This document shows positions 32,965 through 41,192 of a stretch of 41,976 nucleotides of DNA, one piece after another (position 1 is the first letter of the stretch; the number at the start of each line of letters is the position of its first letter). A model generated the notes under the pieces. The model did not search any database. It was given only the letters and a program-made list of their open reading frames with translations, and was not told where the DNA came from. The stretch comes from Clostridia bacterium (GTDB taxonomy: Bacteria; Bacillota; Clostridia; Christensenellales; Borkfalkiaceae), in assembly GCA_017624285.1 (NCBI GenBank), contig JAGANI010000055.1:1-41976 (forward strand), given 5' to 3'. Both the position numbers and the translations under genes were made by a program.

Positions 32965-32999
32965 AAAAAGCATCCCTAGCGGGGTGCTTTTGTTTTTTA
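32965..32999 (+). terminator. Intrinsic terminator after GH43/lipoprotein unit 3
   Basis: AAAAGCATCCC pairs with GGGGTGCTTTT around a short loop, followed by GTTTTTTAT. Confidence 0.92.
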
Positions 33000-33051
33000 T
33001 AAACTTTTGTAATAAAAGTTGCTATTTAATTAGTAAAAAAACAAATACTCA

Positions 33052-33080
33052 TTGACTTAACAATAAAAGGGTGGTAAAAT
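33052..33080 (+). promoter_or_regulatory. Promoter of the GH3-AraM-phosphodiesterase operon
   Basis: TTGACT (33052-33057) and TAAAAT (33075-33080) have a 17-bp spacer. TAGGAG lies before the start at 33116. Confidence 0.7.
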
Positions 33081-33115
33081 AAAATAAAAAATTATAAATT
33101 TTTTAGGAGTATATA

Positions 33116-35089
33116 ATGGCAAACGATTATAAGCAACTTACGCTTGACGAGAAGCTACGTCTTTTAACAGGTAAAAACGTGTGGGAATTTATGTATTACC
33201 CCGGTAAAGTCAACCAGTTAAAGATGTCTGACGGCCCTTGTGGTTTACGTAAAGTATCCCACGACGGTGGGGAAGGCAAGCAAGAGTCTTTTAAAGCAAC
33301 AGCTATGCCCGCCCCATCAGTTCTTTCTAATAGCTGGAGTAGGGAAACCGTTAAAAAGGTAGCGTCTGGCATCGCTGACGATTGTATCGAGCAGGACGTT
33401 GACGTTTTATTAGCAGTTGGCGTAAACTTAAAACGTGATCCTAGATGTGGCAGAAATTTCGAGTATTTTTCTGAAGACGCATATTTAGCAGGTACGCTTG
33501 CTAAAGAGTTTTTGGACGGCGTGCAGGAAAAAGGCGTAGGTACTTCATTAAAGCATTATTGCGCAAACAATACCGAGCGTGATAGGCTTTGGTCGTCGTC
33601 TAACGTCGATTTACGCACCCTTAACGAGCTTTATTTATATCCCTTTGAACTCGCTACAAAAGCAAACCCGACCACGGTTATGAGTTCTTATAACTTAGTA
33701 AACGGCACACATACTGCTGAAAACGATTATTTAACTAAAATTTTAAGAAATCGCTTTTCCTTTAAGGGCGTATACGTTTCCGACTGGAACGCTTGCCATA
33801 ACCGTTCTAAGGCGTTACTCGCTACGTGCGACGTAGATATGCCTTACGTCGACGATAGTTATATTAACCTTAAAAAAGGGTTAGAAGACGGCTATATTAC
33901 CGAAGCCGACGTAGACGCTTCCTGTCAGCGTATTTGCAACCTTTTAAATTGGGTGGAAGATAATAAACCTTTAAGGGTAAAAACTACCGATTTAACGTCT
34001 CGCCACGCTATTGCTAAAGAGGGCGCTTTAGAAGGTGCAGTGCTTCTTAAAAACGACGGCATACTTCCCCTTAAAACGGGTAAAAATATCGCGGTATTCG
34101 GCAAATTTGATGGCGAAAATATCGCAGGTGGCGGTTCTGCAAGGGTTAACCCTTACGTAGACGCTTTACCGCTTAACAAAACTATACCTATGGTAGATCC
34201 TACCGCTAATATTTTTGATAAATCTTACGGCTATATCTTTGGTTATAGCAAGGCTATGTGCGATTACGATAATTTGCCGTTAGCGTTAGAAATTGCTAAA
34301 GATAAAGATTATATCGTTATACACGCGTCCACTTCCTACGCTATCGAGTCTGAGCAACACGACCGTCAATCGATAAAATTCGACCCGTATATAGAAGATT
34401 TTATCAATAAAATCGCAAAAATCAATCCTAACGTAATTGTAGTTATGTACGCAGGTTCGGTTATAGACGTTTCCGCGTGGGAAAAGAGCGCTAAGGCTAT
34501 TTTGTATGCGGGTTTTGCTGGTGAAGCCGTTAATGAAGCGGTTAGTGAATTGTTATTTGGCAAAGTATCGCCGTCTGGTAAGCTTTCGGAAACCTTTATT
34601 AATAAGCTAGAAGATAGTTTTGCATACCAAATCGGCTATGGTGATTACGGTGTGGATTATAAAGAAGGTTTGCTTTTAGGTTACCGTTATTACGATAAAA
34701 AGAAGGTTAAAGTTCGTTACCCCTTCGGTTACGGCTTAAGTTATGCTAAGTTTACTTATTCAAATCTTTCCGTTACTGAAAAAGACGGTAATTTGTATGC
34801 AACGTTCGACGTTAAAAACGATTCCGACGTATCTGCAAAAGAAGTAGTTCAAGTATACGTAGGTTATCAAAAAGCAGGTAAGGATGAGCCTATCCGTACC
34901 CTTGCAGGTTTTGATAAGCACTATATCGAGGCAGGTAAAACAAAAACTATTACCGTACAAATAAATCCCCGCGCATTTGAGTTTTATAACGTTTCAACTG
35001 AGGAGTTTGAGGTTAAACACGGCAAATATGATGTTTTTGTAGGTGGTTCTAGTAAAGATTTACCTTTATCCGCAGTAATATTAAAATAG
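33116..35089 (+). CDS. Intracellular GH3 beta-glycosidase
   Basis: This 657-residue glycoside hydrolase family 3 enzyme removes terminal beta-linked sugars. The nucleophile is Asp223 in VYVSDWNA. The barrel also shows GRNFEYFSEDAYLAG (112-126) and SLKHYCANN (144-152), the conserved substrate-binding elements. In the second domain IESEQHDRQ (410-418) is where the acid/base glutamate of beta-glucosidase-type GH3 proteins is expected. A fibronectin III-like domain ends the protein (about 550-650). It is somewhat shorter than many family members (700-850 residues). There is no signal peptide, so it acts on imported oligosaccharides. AraM starts 16 bp after its stop codon. Beta-glucosidase, beta-xylosidase and similar activities cannot be separated by eye. 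Confidence 0.92.
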   Translation: MANDYKQLTLDEKLRLLTGKNVWEFMYYPGKVNQLKMSDGPCGLRKVSHDGGEGKQESFKATAMPAPSVLSNSWSRETVKKVASGIADDCIEQDVDVLLAVGVNLKRDPRCGRNFEYFSEDAYLAGTLAKEFLDGVQEKGVGTSLKHYCANNTERDRLWSSSNVDLRTLNELYLYPFELATKANPTTVMSSYNLVNGTHTAENDYLTKILRNRFSFKGVYVSDWNACHNRSKALLATCDVDMPYVDDSYINLKKGLEDGYITEADVDASCQRICNLLNWVEDNKPLRVKTTDLTSRHAIAKEGALEGAVLLKNDGILPLKTGKNIAVFGKFDGENIAGGGSARVNPYVDALPLNKTIPMVDPTANIFDKSYGYIFGYSKAMCDYDNLPLALEIAKDKDYIVIHASTSYAIESEQHDRQSIKFDPYIEDFINKIAKINPNVIVVMYAGSVIDVSAWEKSAKAILYAGFAGEAVNEAVSELLFGKVSPSGKLSETFINKLEDSFAYQIGYGDYGVDYKEGLLLGYRYYDKKKVKVRYPFGYGLSYAKFTYSNLSVTEKDGNLYATFDVKNDSDVSAKEVVQVYVGYQKAGKDEPIRTLAGFDKHYIEAGKTKTITVQINPRAFEFYNVSTEEFEVKHGKYDVFVGGSSKDLPLSAVILK

Positions 35090-35105
35090 TATTTAGGAGA
35101 TAATT

Positions 35106-36215
35106 ATGTTTGGTATAAACGTAGAATATAAAAAACAAGAGGGTGCATCGTATCCTATCTTTAACAAAAATATAAAAGGCAAAAAGGTTTTAGCCGTTTG
35201 CGATGTTAATACTGAAAAATTCTTTTTACCTTTGCTTGAAGAAATTAAGCCCATCGTAGATAGTATTAAGTTTTTAAAATTTGATGATGAAGAATTAGTC
35301 CCTGACGAAACCGCTTACGGTAGGATGGAACAAGAAGTTAAGGGTTGTGATTGGATTTTAGTCGCAGGCTCTGGCACGTTAAACGATTTAGGTAAATACG
35401 TTGGCGCAAAGTGTGGTGTTAAAAACTCCACCTTAGCAACTGCACCTAGTATGGATGGGTTTATTTCAACGGTAGCGGCTATTATGACAGGTGGCAAAAA
35501 GGTTACCCTTCCTGCGCAATCGCCGTCAGATATTTTAGTCGATCCTGAAATTTTAGCAAAAGCCCCTGCACACATGATAGGCGCAGGCGTTGGCGACATT
35601 TTGGGTAAATATAATTCCGTTTTAGACTGGCGTTTAGCAAATCTTAAAAATGGTGAACCTATCAATGAAGAAAGTATCGCTTTAACGTTAAAAGCCGTTG
35701 ATGACGTTCTTATAAATATGGATAAGATTTTAGAGTATAACCCACAAGGTATGGTTTATCTTATGGATGCTTTAATCACGTCAGGTTATGCAATGGTTAT
35801 TGCAGGTAATTCACGTCCGGCATCTGGTGGCGAACATCATACTTCACACTATTTAGAAATGGACTTTGTAAAAAAAGGCTTGCCCGTGCCATTACACGGT
35901 ATAAAAGTAGGTTTAGGTACGCTAGTTTGTATAAGCATTTATCGTTGGCTTAAAGATAACGACGTTAAATTTACAAATAGCGATAAGGTTTACGAACTTG
36001 TAGATAAACTTCCTAAGGAGGAAGAAATTATTTCTCACTTAAAACGCTTAAATACTCCCGTTACTTATACGGAAATCGGTGTGGATAAAGCGCTTTTAGA
36101 AGAAATGCTTTTAAATGCTTATACGGTTAGGGAGCGTTATACGGTATTAAGCCTCTGTAAAGAGTTAGATATCATGAAAGACGTAGTTCCTATGCTTGTA
36201 GAAAAATATTTATAA
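35106..36215 (+). CDS. araM: sn-glycerol-1-phosphate dehydrogenase (AraM/EgsA family)
   Basis: This 369-residue cytoplasmic enzyme of the iron-containing alcohol dehydrogenase superfamily interconverts sn-glycerol-1-phosphate and dihydroxyacetone phosphate with NAD(P)H. Seen motifs are GSGTLND (88-94, nucleotide binding), PSMDGF (114-119), GAGVGDILGKYN (159-170), GGEHHTSHYLE (241-251) and LHGIKVGLGT (263-272). Asp164, one His of 244-248, and His264 are the likely metal ligands. The Bacillus homologue lies in the arabinose operon and makes glycerol-1-phosphate; here the neighbours are GH3 and phosphodiesterase genes, so the catabolic direction is plausible (inference). AGGAG precedes the ATG. 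The family assignment is firm, the direction is not. Confidence 0.9.
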   Translation: MFGINVEYKKQEGASYPIFNKNIKGKKVLAVCDVNTEKFFLPLLEEIKPIVDSIKFLKFDDEELVPDETAYGRMEQEVKGCDWILVAGSGTLNDLGKYVGAKCGVKNSTLATAPSMDGFISTVAAIMTGGKKVTLPAQSPSDILVDPEILAKAPAHMIGAGVGDILGKYNSVLDWRLANLKNGEPINEESIALTLKAVDDVLINMDKILEYNPQGMVYLMDALITSGYAMVIAGNSRPASGGEHHTSHYLEMDFVKKGLPVPLHGIKVGLGTLVCISIYRWLKDNDVKFTNSDKVYELVDKLPKEEEIISHLKRLNTPVTYTEIGVDKALLEEMLLNAYTVRERYTVLSLCKELDIMKDVVPMLVEKYL

Positions 36216-36240
36216 TTATAGTTTTTGATAGGTGATTAAT

Positions 36241-37539
36241 ATGAAGAATAGAAAGTTAGTTATAATTTCAAACGACGCACTCGTTAAAGAAGATATGGAT
36301 TATCTTTTAACTAAGCCGTTATTTCAAGAACTCGTTAAAAAAGGCACTTGGGTTAAGACTTTAAAAACGATTTACCCCTCGGTTACGTACCCCTGCCATA
36401 CTTCTATGATAACAGGGTGCTATCCCAATAAAACGCATTTATACAATAACGAGCGTGAAGAATGGGGTAACCCTCTTTGGGTGTGGGAAAGAAAGTATAA
36501 CCGTGTAAAAACCATTATTGACGCCGCTAAAGAAAAGGGTATGACCACCGCAAACGTATTCTGGCCGGTTTTAGGCAACGACCCTAATATTGATTATAAT
36601 ATTCCTGAATACTGGTCGCAAACACCCGATCAACCTTTAACTTCGGCGCTTAAAGAAATGGGTACGTCTGATAAGGTTATTGAAGAAATCGTTAAGCCTA
36701 ACCTTTATTATATCGAAGGTCATCAACGTCAACACCCATATGCTGACGAATTCGTCTGCGCTTGCGCAAGGGATATTATTTTAAAATATCAACCAGACGT
36801 ATTAGTCGTTCATCCCGCAGGTATCGACGGCAAACGCCACGGCACAGGGTTATTCAACGCGCACGTTACTGAAGAACTTGATTACACTTACTATTGGATG
36901 GAAAAAATTATCCGTGCTATTAAAGAAGTAGGCGAGTGGGATAATACCGACTTTATTTTAACGTCCGACCACGGTCAAGTAGATATCAAGCGCTGGGGGC
37001 ATCCTAATATTTTACTTGTTAAAGCGGGTTTAATGACGCTTGATAAGGATAACAACGTTACCGATTATAAAGCATACGTTAAATCGTTAGGTGGCTCAGC
37101 ACAAGTATATCTTAAAGATAAATCTGATAAAGAAGCGTACGACCTTACCTACAAAACCTTTATGGACGCTAAAGAATCAGGCTTATATGGTATCGAAAGG
37201 GTTTACACCACTGCTGAGTGTGATATGGAAGAACATTTAAGTGGTGATTTTGATTTTGTTTTAGAGTTTGATGGTTACACCGCCAACGGATGGGAACCTT
37301 TTGGTCCGTATTTTACTACGTTTGATTTATCCGACTACCGTACGGGTAGGGCAACGCACGGTTTTTTACCTGAAAAAGGTCCGCAACCATCTATGCTTAT
37401 GATTGGTCCCGATTTTAACGAAGGCGTTACTATCGAGCGTCGTCATACTTTAGATATGGCTGCAACTATCGCTAAGATTTTTGACTTTAATATGCCTGAT
37501 ATCGACGGTAAACCTATCGAAGAAGCCATTAAAAAATAA
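36241..37539 (+). CDS. Cytoplasmic phosphodiesterase/nucleotide pyrophosphatase-like enzyme 1
   Basis: This is a 432-residue member of the alkaline phosphatase superfamily (type I phosphodiesterase/nucleotide pyrophosphatase). The start is the ATG at 36241; a GTG nine bases earlier is in frame but overlaps the ribosome site (GATAGGTG). The nucleophile is Thr49 in SVTYPCHTSMITG. The two-metal ligands include Asp12 (SNDA), Asp196 and His200 (GIDGKRH), and Asp243-His244 (TSDHGQ). There is no signal peptide, unlike most secreted relatives. The gene is 25 bp after araM in the same operon as the GH3. It probably hydrolyses a small phosphodiester, but the family also includes phosphonoacetate hydrolase-like enzymes, so the substrate is open. 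Confidence 0.82.
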   Translation: MKNRKLVIISNDALVKEDMDYLLTKPLFQELVKKGTWVKTLKTIYPSVTYPCHTSMITGCYPNKTHLYNNEREEWGNPLWVWERKYNRVKTIIDAAKEKGMTTANVFWPVLGNDPNIDYNIPEYWSQTPDQPLTSALKEMGTSDKVIEEIVKPNLYYIEGHQRQHPYADEFVCACARDIILKYQPDVLVVHPAGIDGKRHGTGLFNAHVTEELDYTYYWMEKIIRAIKEVGEWDNTDFILTSDHGQVDIKRWGHPNILLVKAGLMTLDKDNNVTDYKAYVKSLGGSAQVYLKDKSDKEAYDLTYKTFMDAKESGLYGIERVYTTAECDMEEHLSGDFDFVLEFDGYTANGWEPFGPYFTTFDLSDYRTGRATHGFLPEKGPQPSMLMIGPDFNEGVTIERRHTLDMAATIAKIFDFNMPDIDGKPIEEAIKK

Positions 37540-37571
37540 TCATTAAAATCGCCAAAAAATTATCAATACAC

Positions 37572-37631
37572 TTGTAAAATATAATAGAATAATATATAAT
37601 CAAATTAGCCACCATCAAAGGTGGCTAATTT
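37572..37631 (+). promoter_or_regulatory. Promoter and perfect hairpin before phosphodiesterase 2
   Basis: TTGTAA (37572-37577) and TATAAT (37595-37600) have a 17-bp spacer. A 12-bp perfect hairpin, AAATTAGCCACC/GGTGGCTAATTT (37602-37613 and 37620-37631), follows at the expected start of transcription, with only a short T run. It may end the upstream operon or lie in the 5' leader. Confidence 0.55.
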
Positions 37632-37648
37632 TAAATAAGAGGTTTTTT

Positions 37649-38920
37649 ATGAAAAAGCGCAAACTTATCATTTTATCGGCAGATGCAATGATCCCAGAAG
37701 ACGTAGAGTATTTAATGGATAAACCTTTCGTTCAAAAAATCATGAACGAGGGCGTTTGGATTAGGACGTTAAAAACCGTTTATCCGGCAAATACCTATCC
37801 TTGCCATGCTTCTATGATAACTGGCTGTTATCCAAATAAAACTGGCGTAGATACCAACTTTTACGACGGTACGCATACCTGGCGTGCTGAAAGGGATAAT
37901 ATCAAAGTAAAAACCCTTATCGATTACGCTAAGGCAAACGGTTATACTACCGCAAACGTGTATTGGCCGGTTCTTGGCGACGATACTAGTATCGACTATA
38001 ATATTCCGGAGTATTTTGCTACTTACGATAACTTAATAGATACTTTCAAAGCGCACGGTACTTCTGACGACGTTATAGATAAAATCGTTAAACCAAATAT
38101 GCATATCTTAGATGGGAATGATAACGAGGGTGAGCCTTACGCAGGTGATTTTATCTACAAATGCGCTGTTGATATGATACTAAAGTACAATCCCGACGTT
38201 TTACTAATTCACCCATGTCCGTTAGACAGTATGCGCCATAAAAAAGGCGTTTTTTCGGACGAAGTAAATAAGGAAGCTCTCAGGACGTACGATTGGGTTA
38301 CAAAGCTTTACGACGCTGTTTGCGCCGTTGGGGAAGAAGATAATACCGATTTTGTTTGGATGTCCGACCACGGTCAAATGACGGTTACGTACTGGACGCG
38401 TCCAGTAACGTTATTTACCGACGCAGGCTTGATTACGCTTGATAAGGATAATAACATTATCTCTCAACGTGTAAAGGCTTGGAAGTTCAATTCATCCGTA
38501 TTAGTTAAGGCTTTGGATGACGAAGCGCGTGTTTTAGCTGATAAAGTCCTTGCAGACGGCTTAAAAAACAAGGGTGGTTACGTTTATTACAATAAGGAAG
38601 AAGCCACTAAATTATTCCACTTAGCCGATTACGATTTTGATTATTTTATTGATAGCGATAATTTTTACAGTATCGGGTGGGAGCCTTGGGGGAATTATTT
38701 TTCATCAATAGCAGAAGGCGTAGTCAAAGTTTTAGGTACGCACGGGCATAGTCCTGAAATCGGTTATCAACCAACTTTTTTGGCTATTGGACCCGATTTT
38801 AAAAAGGGATTTAAGATGAATAGAACCGAAACTGTAAATATCCCTGTAACCTTAGCAAAGTGCTTGGGTATCACGATGGAAGATAGAGACGGTGTTGTTG
38901 TTGAAGAAATTTTAAAATAA
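37649..38920 (+). CDS. Cytoplasmic phosphodiesterase/nucleotide pyrophosphatase-like enzyme 2
   Basis: This is a 423-residue paralogue of the gene at 36241 and closer to the one at 39084. The catalytic set is intact: Asp12 (SADAM), Thr49 in ANTYPCHASMITG, PLDSMRH, and SDHGQM. Ends match copy 3 (CLGITMEDRDGVV), showing a recent duplication. GAGG precedes the ATG. It has its own promoter and a leader hairpin, so it can be expressed apart from araM. No signal peptide is present. Substrate unknown; a role in cleaving phosphodiester-linked substituents is inferred from its neighbours. Confidence 0.82.
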   Translation: MKKRKLIILSADAMIPEDVEYLMDKPFVQKIMNEGVWIRTLKTVYPANTYPCHASMITGCYPNKTGVDTNFYDGTHTWRAERDNIKVKTLIDYAKANGYTTANVYWPVLGDDTSIDYNIPEYFATYDNLIDTFKAHGTSDDVIDKIVKPNMHILDGNDNEGEPYAGDFIYKCAVDMILKYNPDVLLIHPCPLDSMRHKKGVFSDEVNKEALRTYDWVTKLYDAVCAVGEEDNTDFVWMSDHGQMTVTYWTRPVTLFTDAGLITLDKDNNIISQRVKAWKFNSSVLVKALDDEARVLADKVLADGLKNKGGYVYYNKEEATKLFHLADYDFDYFIDSDNFYSIGWEPWGNYFSSIAEGVVKVLGTHGHSPEIGYQPTFLAIGPDFKKGFKMNRTETVNIPVTLAKCLGITMEDRDGVVVEEILK

Positions 38921-38946
38921 CAAAAAACTTCTAAAACTTACGTTAG

Positions 38947-39021
38947 TCTTGATTAAATATTGAAAAGGTCTTGATAATATTTTATAATAATCTTGACAAT
39001 GTTTTTGTAATGATATATAAT
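38947..39021 (+). promoter_or_regulatory. Consensus promoter with three 22-bp-spaced repeats before phosphodiesterase 3
   Basis: TTGACA (38993-38998) and TATAAT (39016-39021) with a 17-bp spacer match the sigma-A consensus perfectly. TCTTGAT, TCTTGAT and TCTTGAC start at 38947, 38969 and 38991, a strict 22-bp period, with the last covering the -35. Confidence 0.65.
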
Positions 39022-39083
39022 AAACAATATCTTAAATTTTATATTATATTTTTATTACACAACATAAGGAAGATAAATTATAT

Positions 39084-40364
39084 ATGAAAAAACGTAAACT
39101 TATTATATTATCGCTTGATGCAATGATAAAAGAAGATATCGAGTACTTAAAGGATAAGCCATTAGTTAAAAAAATGCTTAACGACGGTGTTTGGATTAAA
39201 ACTTTAAAGACAATTTATCCTGCAAATACATATCCTTGCCACGCATCAATGATAACGGGTTGTTATCCAAATAAAACTGGTGTAGATACCAACTTTTACC
39301 AAGGTACAAGCACTTGGCGTGCCGAGCGTGATAACATAAAAGTAAAAACGCTTATCGACTACGCTAAAGAAAACGGCTATACAACAGCAAACGTTTTTTG
39401 GCCTGTTCTTGGTGGCGACAAAAATATCGATTACAATATTCCAGAGTATTTCTGTGGGGCAGATTGTTTTAAAGAAGTTTTACAAAAACACGGTATGACG
39501 GAACAAGTTTATCAAGATATCGTCGTACCAAACCTTGACCTTACAAAAGGCTACGGCACGGCAGGTGGGTTTTATACAGACGACTTTATCTTTGCTTGTG
39601 CAAGGGATATGGTTTTAAAATATCAACCGGATATTTTACTTATTCACCCTTGTCCATTAGATAGCCAAAGACATCAAGACGGCGTTTTTTCTGACAACGT
39701 TACCAAAAGGTTAGAAGAATCTTACGAATACGTTGTGCAATTATACGACGCTGTAAAACAAATTGGCGAGGAGGATAACACCGACTTTATTTGGATGTCC
39801 GACCATGGTCAAATGACTATCGAGTATTGGTATAGGTTTTTAGTAAACTTTAAAAACGAGGGACTTATCGAAACCGATAAAGACGGCAATATGATAGGTG
39901 GTCCTGTAAAAGCCACACCTTTTAATAATTCAGTAAAAATACAAGTCCTTGATAATTTCGTTTACGATAAAGTCAAAAAGATGTTAGACGACGATATCGC
40001 AAACAAAAAAGGCATAATTTATTATTCAAAAGAATATGCCGAAAAAGAATTTCATACCCCTGGTGATTTCGACTTCTTGGTTGATAGCGACGGCAATTAT
40101 GGCGTTGGTAGAGAGGCTTATCCCGACCAATTAGGCAATATATATTCAACCTATGCTCCAGGCGTAGTAAAAAAGTTTGGCGAACACGGGCATAGTCCTG
40201 AAATCGGTTATCAACCTACATTAATTGCAATCGGTCCAGACTTTAAACAAGGCGTTACTTTAGATAGGGTAGAAACAGTTAATATCCCTGTAACCTTAGC
40301 AAAATGTTTAGGTATAACGATGGAGGATAGAGACGGCGTCGTTTTAGAAGAAATATTAAAATAG
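39084..40364 (+). CDS. Cytoplasmic phosphodiesterase/nucleotide pyrophosphatase-like enzyme 3
   Basis: This is a 426-residue third paralogue. The core reads SLDAM (Asp12), ANTYPCHASMITG (Thr49), PLDSQRH and SDHGQM, so all metal and nucleophile positions are present. Differences from copy 2 cluster in the middle (about 125-165) and at 325-365, where substrate contacts would be expected; this suggests divergence in specificity. AAGGAAG precedes the ATG. It is transcribed from a strong promoter of its own and ends at a strong terminator after about 125 AT-rich bases. No signal peptide. The reaction is inferred from family only. Confidence 0.82.
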   Translation: MKKRKLIILSLDAMIKEDIEYLKDKPLVKKMLNDGVWIKTLKTIYPANTYPCHASMITGCYPNKTGVDTNFYQGTSTWRAERDNIKVKTLIDYAKENGYTTANVFWPVLGGDKNIDYNIPEYFCGADCFKEVLQKHGMTEQVYQDIVVPNLDLTKGYGTAGGFYTDDFIFACARDMVLKYQPDILLIHPCPLDSQRHQDGVFSDNVTKRLEESYEYVVQLYDAVKQIGEEDNTDFIWMSDHGQMTIEYWYRFLVNFKNEGLIETDKDGNMIGGPVKATPFNNSVKIQVLDNFVYDKVKKMLDDDIANKKGIIYYSKEYAEKEFHTPGDFDFLVDSDGNYGVGREAYPDQLGNIYSTYAPGVVKKFGEHGHSPEIGYQPTLIAIGPDFKQGVTLDRVETVNIPVTLAKCLGITMEDRDGVVLEEILK

Positions 40365-40491
40365 TAATTAATTAAATAAATTATATAAAATCGATGTTTT
40401 ATTAATAATTTATAGCAACTTTCTATATATTAAATAGGGTTTTAGTTTTATATTTCTACCTTAAATACTTTATAAAAATAAAAAATTTTTT

Positions 40492-40522
40492 AAAATCCCC
40501 CCAAAAAAGGGGGATTTTTATT
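40492..40522 (+). terminator. Intrinsic terminator after phosphodiesterase 3
   Basis: AAAATCCCCC/GGGGGATTTT forms a 10-bp stem around CAAAAAA, followed by TTTTTATT. The 40365-40491 stretch upstream of it is AT-rich and shows nothing else. Confidence 0.93.
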
Positions 40523-40562
40523 ATCTAAATAATCAGTAAAAATCTAGTGATTTCAAATAAAA

Positions 40563-40705
40563 TTAGAATAATTCTAAAAAAGTTTTAAAAAATGCTTGAC
40601 AAACCTTTTTTTAATATGTATAATAAAGTTGTAAATTTAGAACGGTTCTAAAAAATAAACAAAATAGACATACAAATTTCCTCTAAATAATTAGAACCGT
40701 TTATA
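40563..40705 (+). promoter_or_regulatory. perR promoter with three PerR-type boxes
   Basis: TTGACA (40596-40601) and TATAAT (40619-40624) have a 17-bp spacer. The 7-1-7 palindromes TTAGAATAATTCTAA (40563-40577) and TTAGAACGGTTCTAA (40637-40651) match the PerR-box pattern. A third site, TTAGAACCGTTTATA (40691-40705), keeps one perfect half. One box lies upstream of the -35 and two lie downstream of the -10, which suggests autorepression. Confidence 0.8.
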
Positions 40706-40734
40706 GATTTACAAATAAACAAAAGGTTATTATT

Positions 40735-41121
40735 ATGACACGGCAAAAAAGTTTAATTTACGACATAATAAATAAATCAAGCGATCATCTTACTGCTGAG
40801 GAGGTTTATCGTCAAGCAGTTGATAGGATGCCTGGTATCGTGCTTGCAACCGTTTATAATAACTTAAACGCACTTGTAAGGGATGGGTTGATTATCAAGT
40901 TAAATTTACCTGATAAAAACGCCCATTACGATAAGACAATCCCTCACGATCATATGGTTTGCGATAGGTGTGGTAAAATTTTCGACGCATTCGTTTCTGA
41001 TAAACTTTGTAAAGACGGTTTTATAAACACAGCATCGTCTTTATCAGGGCAGGATATAGTCAGTTACGAGCTTACTTTACATTGTATTTGTAAAGAGTGT
41101 CAGGGCAAAGCCCTAAATTAA
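40735..41121 (+). CDS. perR: Peroxide-sensing repressor PerR (Fur family)
   Basis: This 128-residue Fur-family repressor reacts with peroxide through a metal-catalysed histidine oxidation and then releases DNA. The winged helix includes ATVYNNLNALVRDG. Structural zinc ligands are Cys76, Cys79, Cys119 and Cys122. Candidate regulatory metal ligands correspond to those of Bacillus PerR: His18, Asp66 (shifted by one position), His71, His73 and Asp84, which supports PerR rather than Fur or Zur. It is about 17 residues shorter than Bacillus PerR at the N-terminus. AAAGG precedes the ATG. It is autoregulated through the boxes upstream and probably co-transcribed with the rubrerythrin gene 71 bp downstream. 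Confidence 0.87.
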   Translation: MTRQKSLIYDIINKSSDHLTAEEVYRQAVDRMPGIVLATVYNNLNALVRDGLIIKLNLPDKNAHYDKTIPHDHMVCDRCGKIFDAFVSDKLCKDGFINTASSLSGQDIVSYELTLHCICKECQGKALN

Positions 41122-41131
41122 TAAAGGTAAC

Positions 41132-41149
41132 AACTGTAAAACAGTTTTT
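41132..41149 (+). terminator. Weak hairpin between perR and rubrerythrin
   Basis: AACTGT/ACAGTT pairs around AAA and is followed by TTTTAT. It is too weak for full termination and may tune the ratio of perR to rubrerythrin message. Confidence 0.45.
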
Positions 41150-41192
41150 ATAAAAAAATCAATCAATATTTATTTTAAGGAGAATTTTAATT

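Noticed and set aside
36232..36240. GTG start for phosphodiesterase 1
   Set aside because: It overlaps the AGGTG ribosome site, and the ATG at 36241 aligns with the starts of the two paralogues.
37602..37631. Definite terminator of the araM operon
   Set aside because: The stem is perfect but the following T run is short and the promoter of the next gene overlaps, so its role is uncertain.
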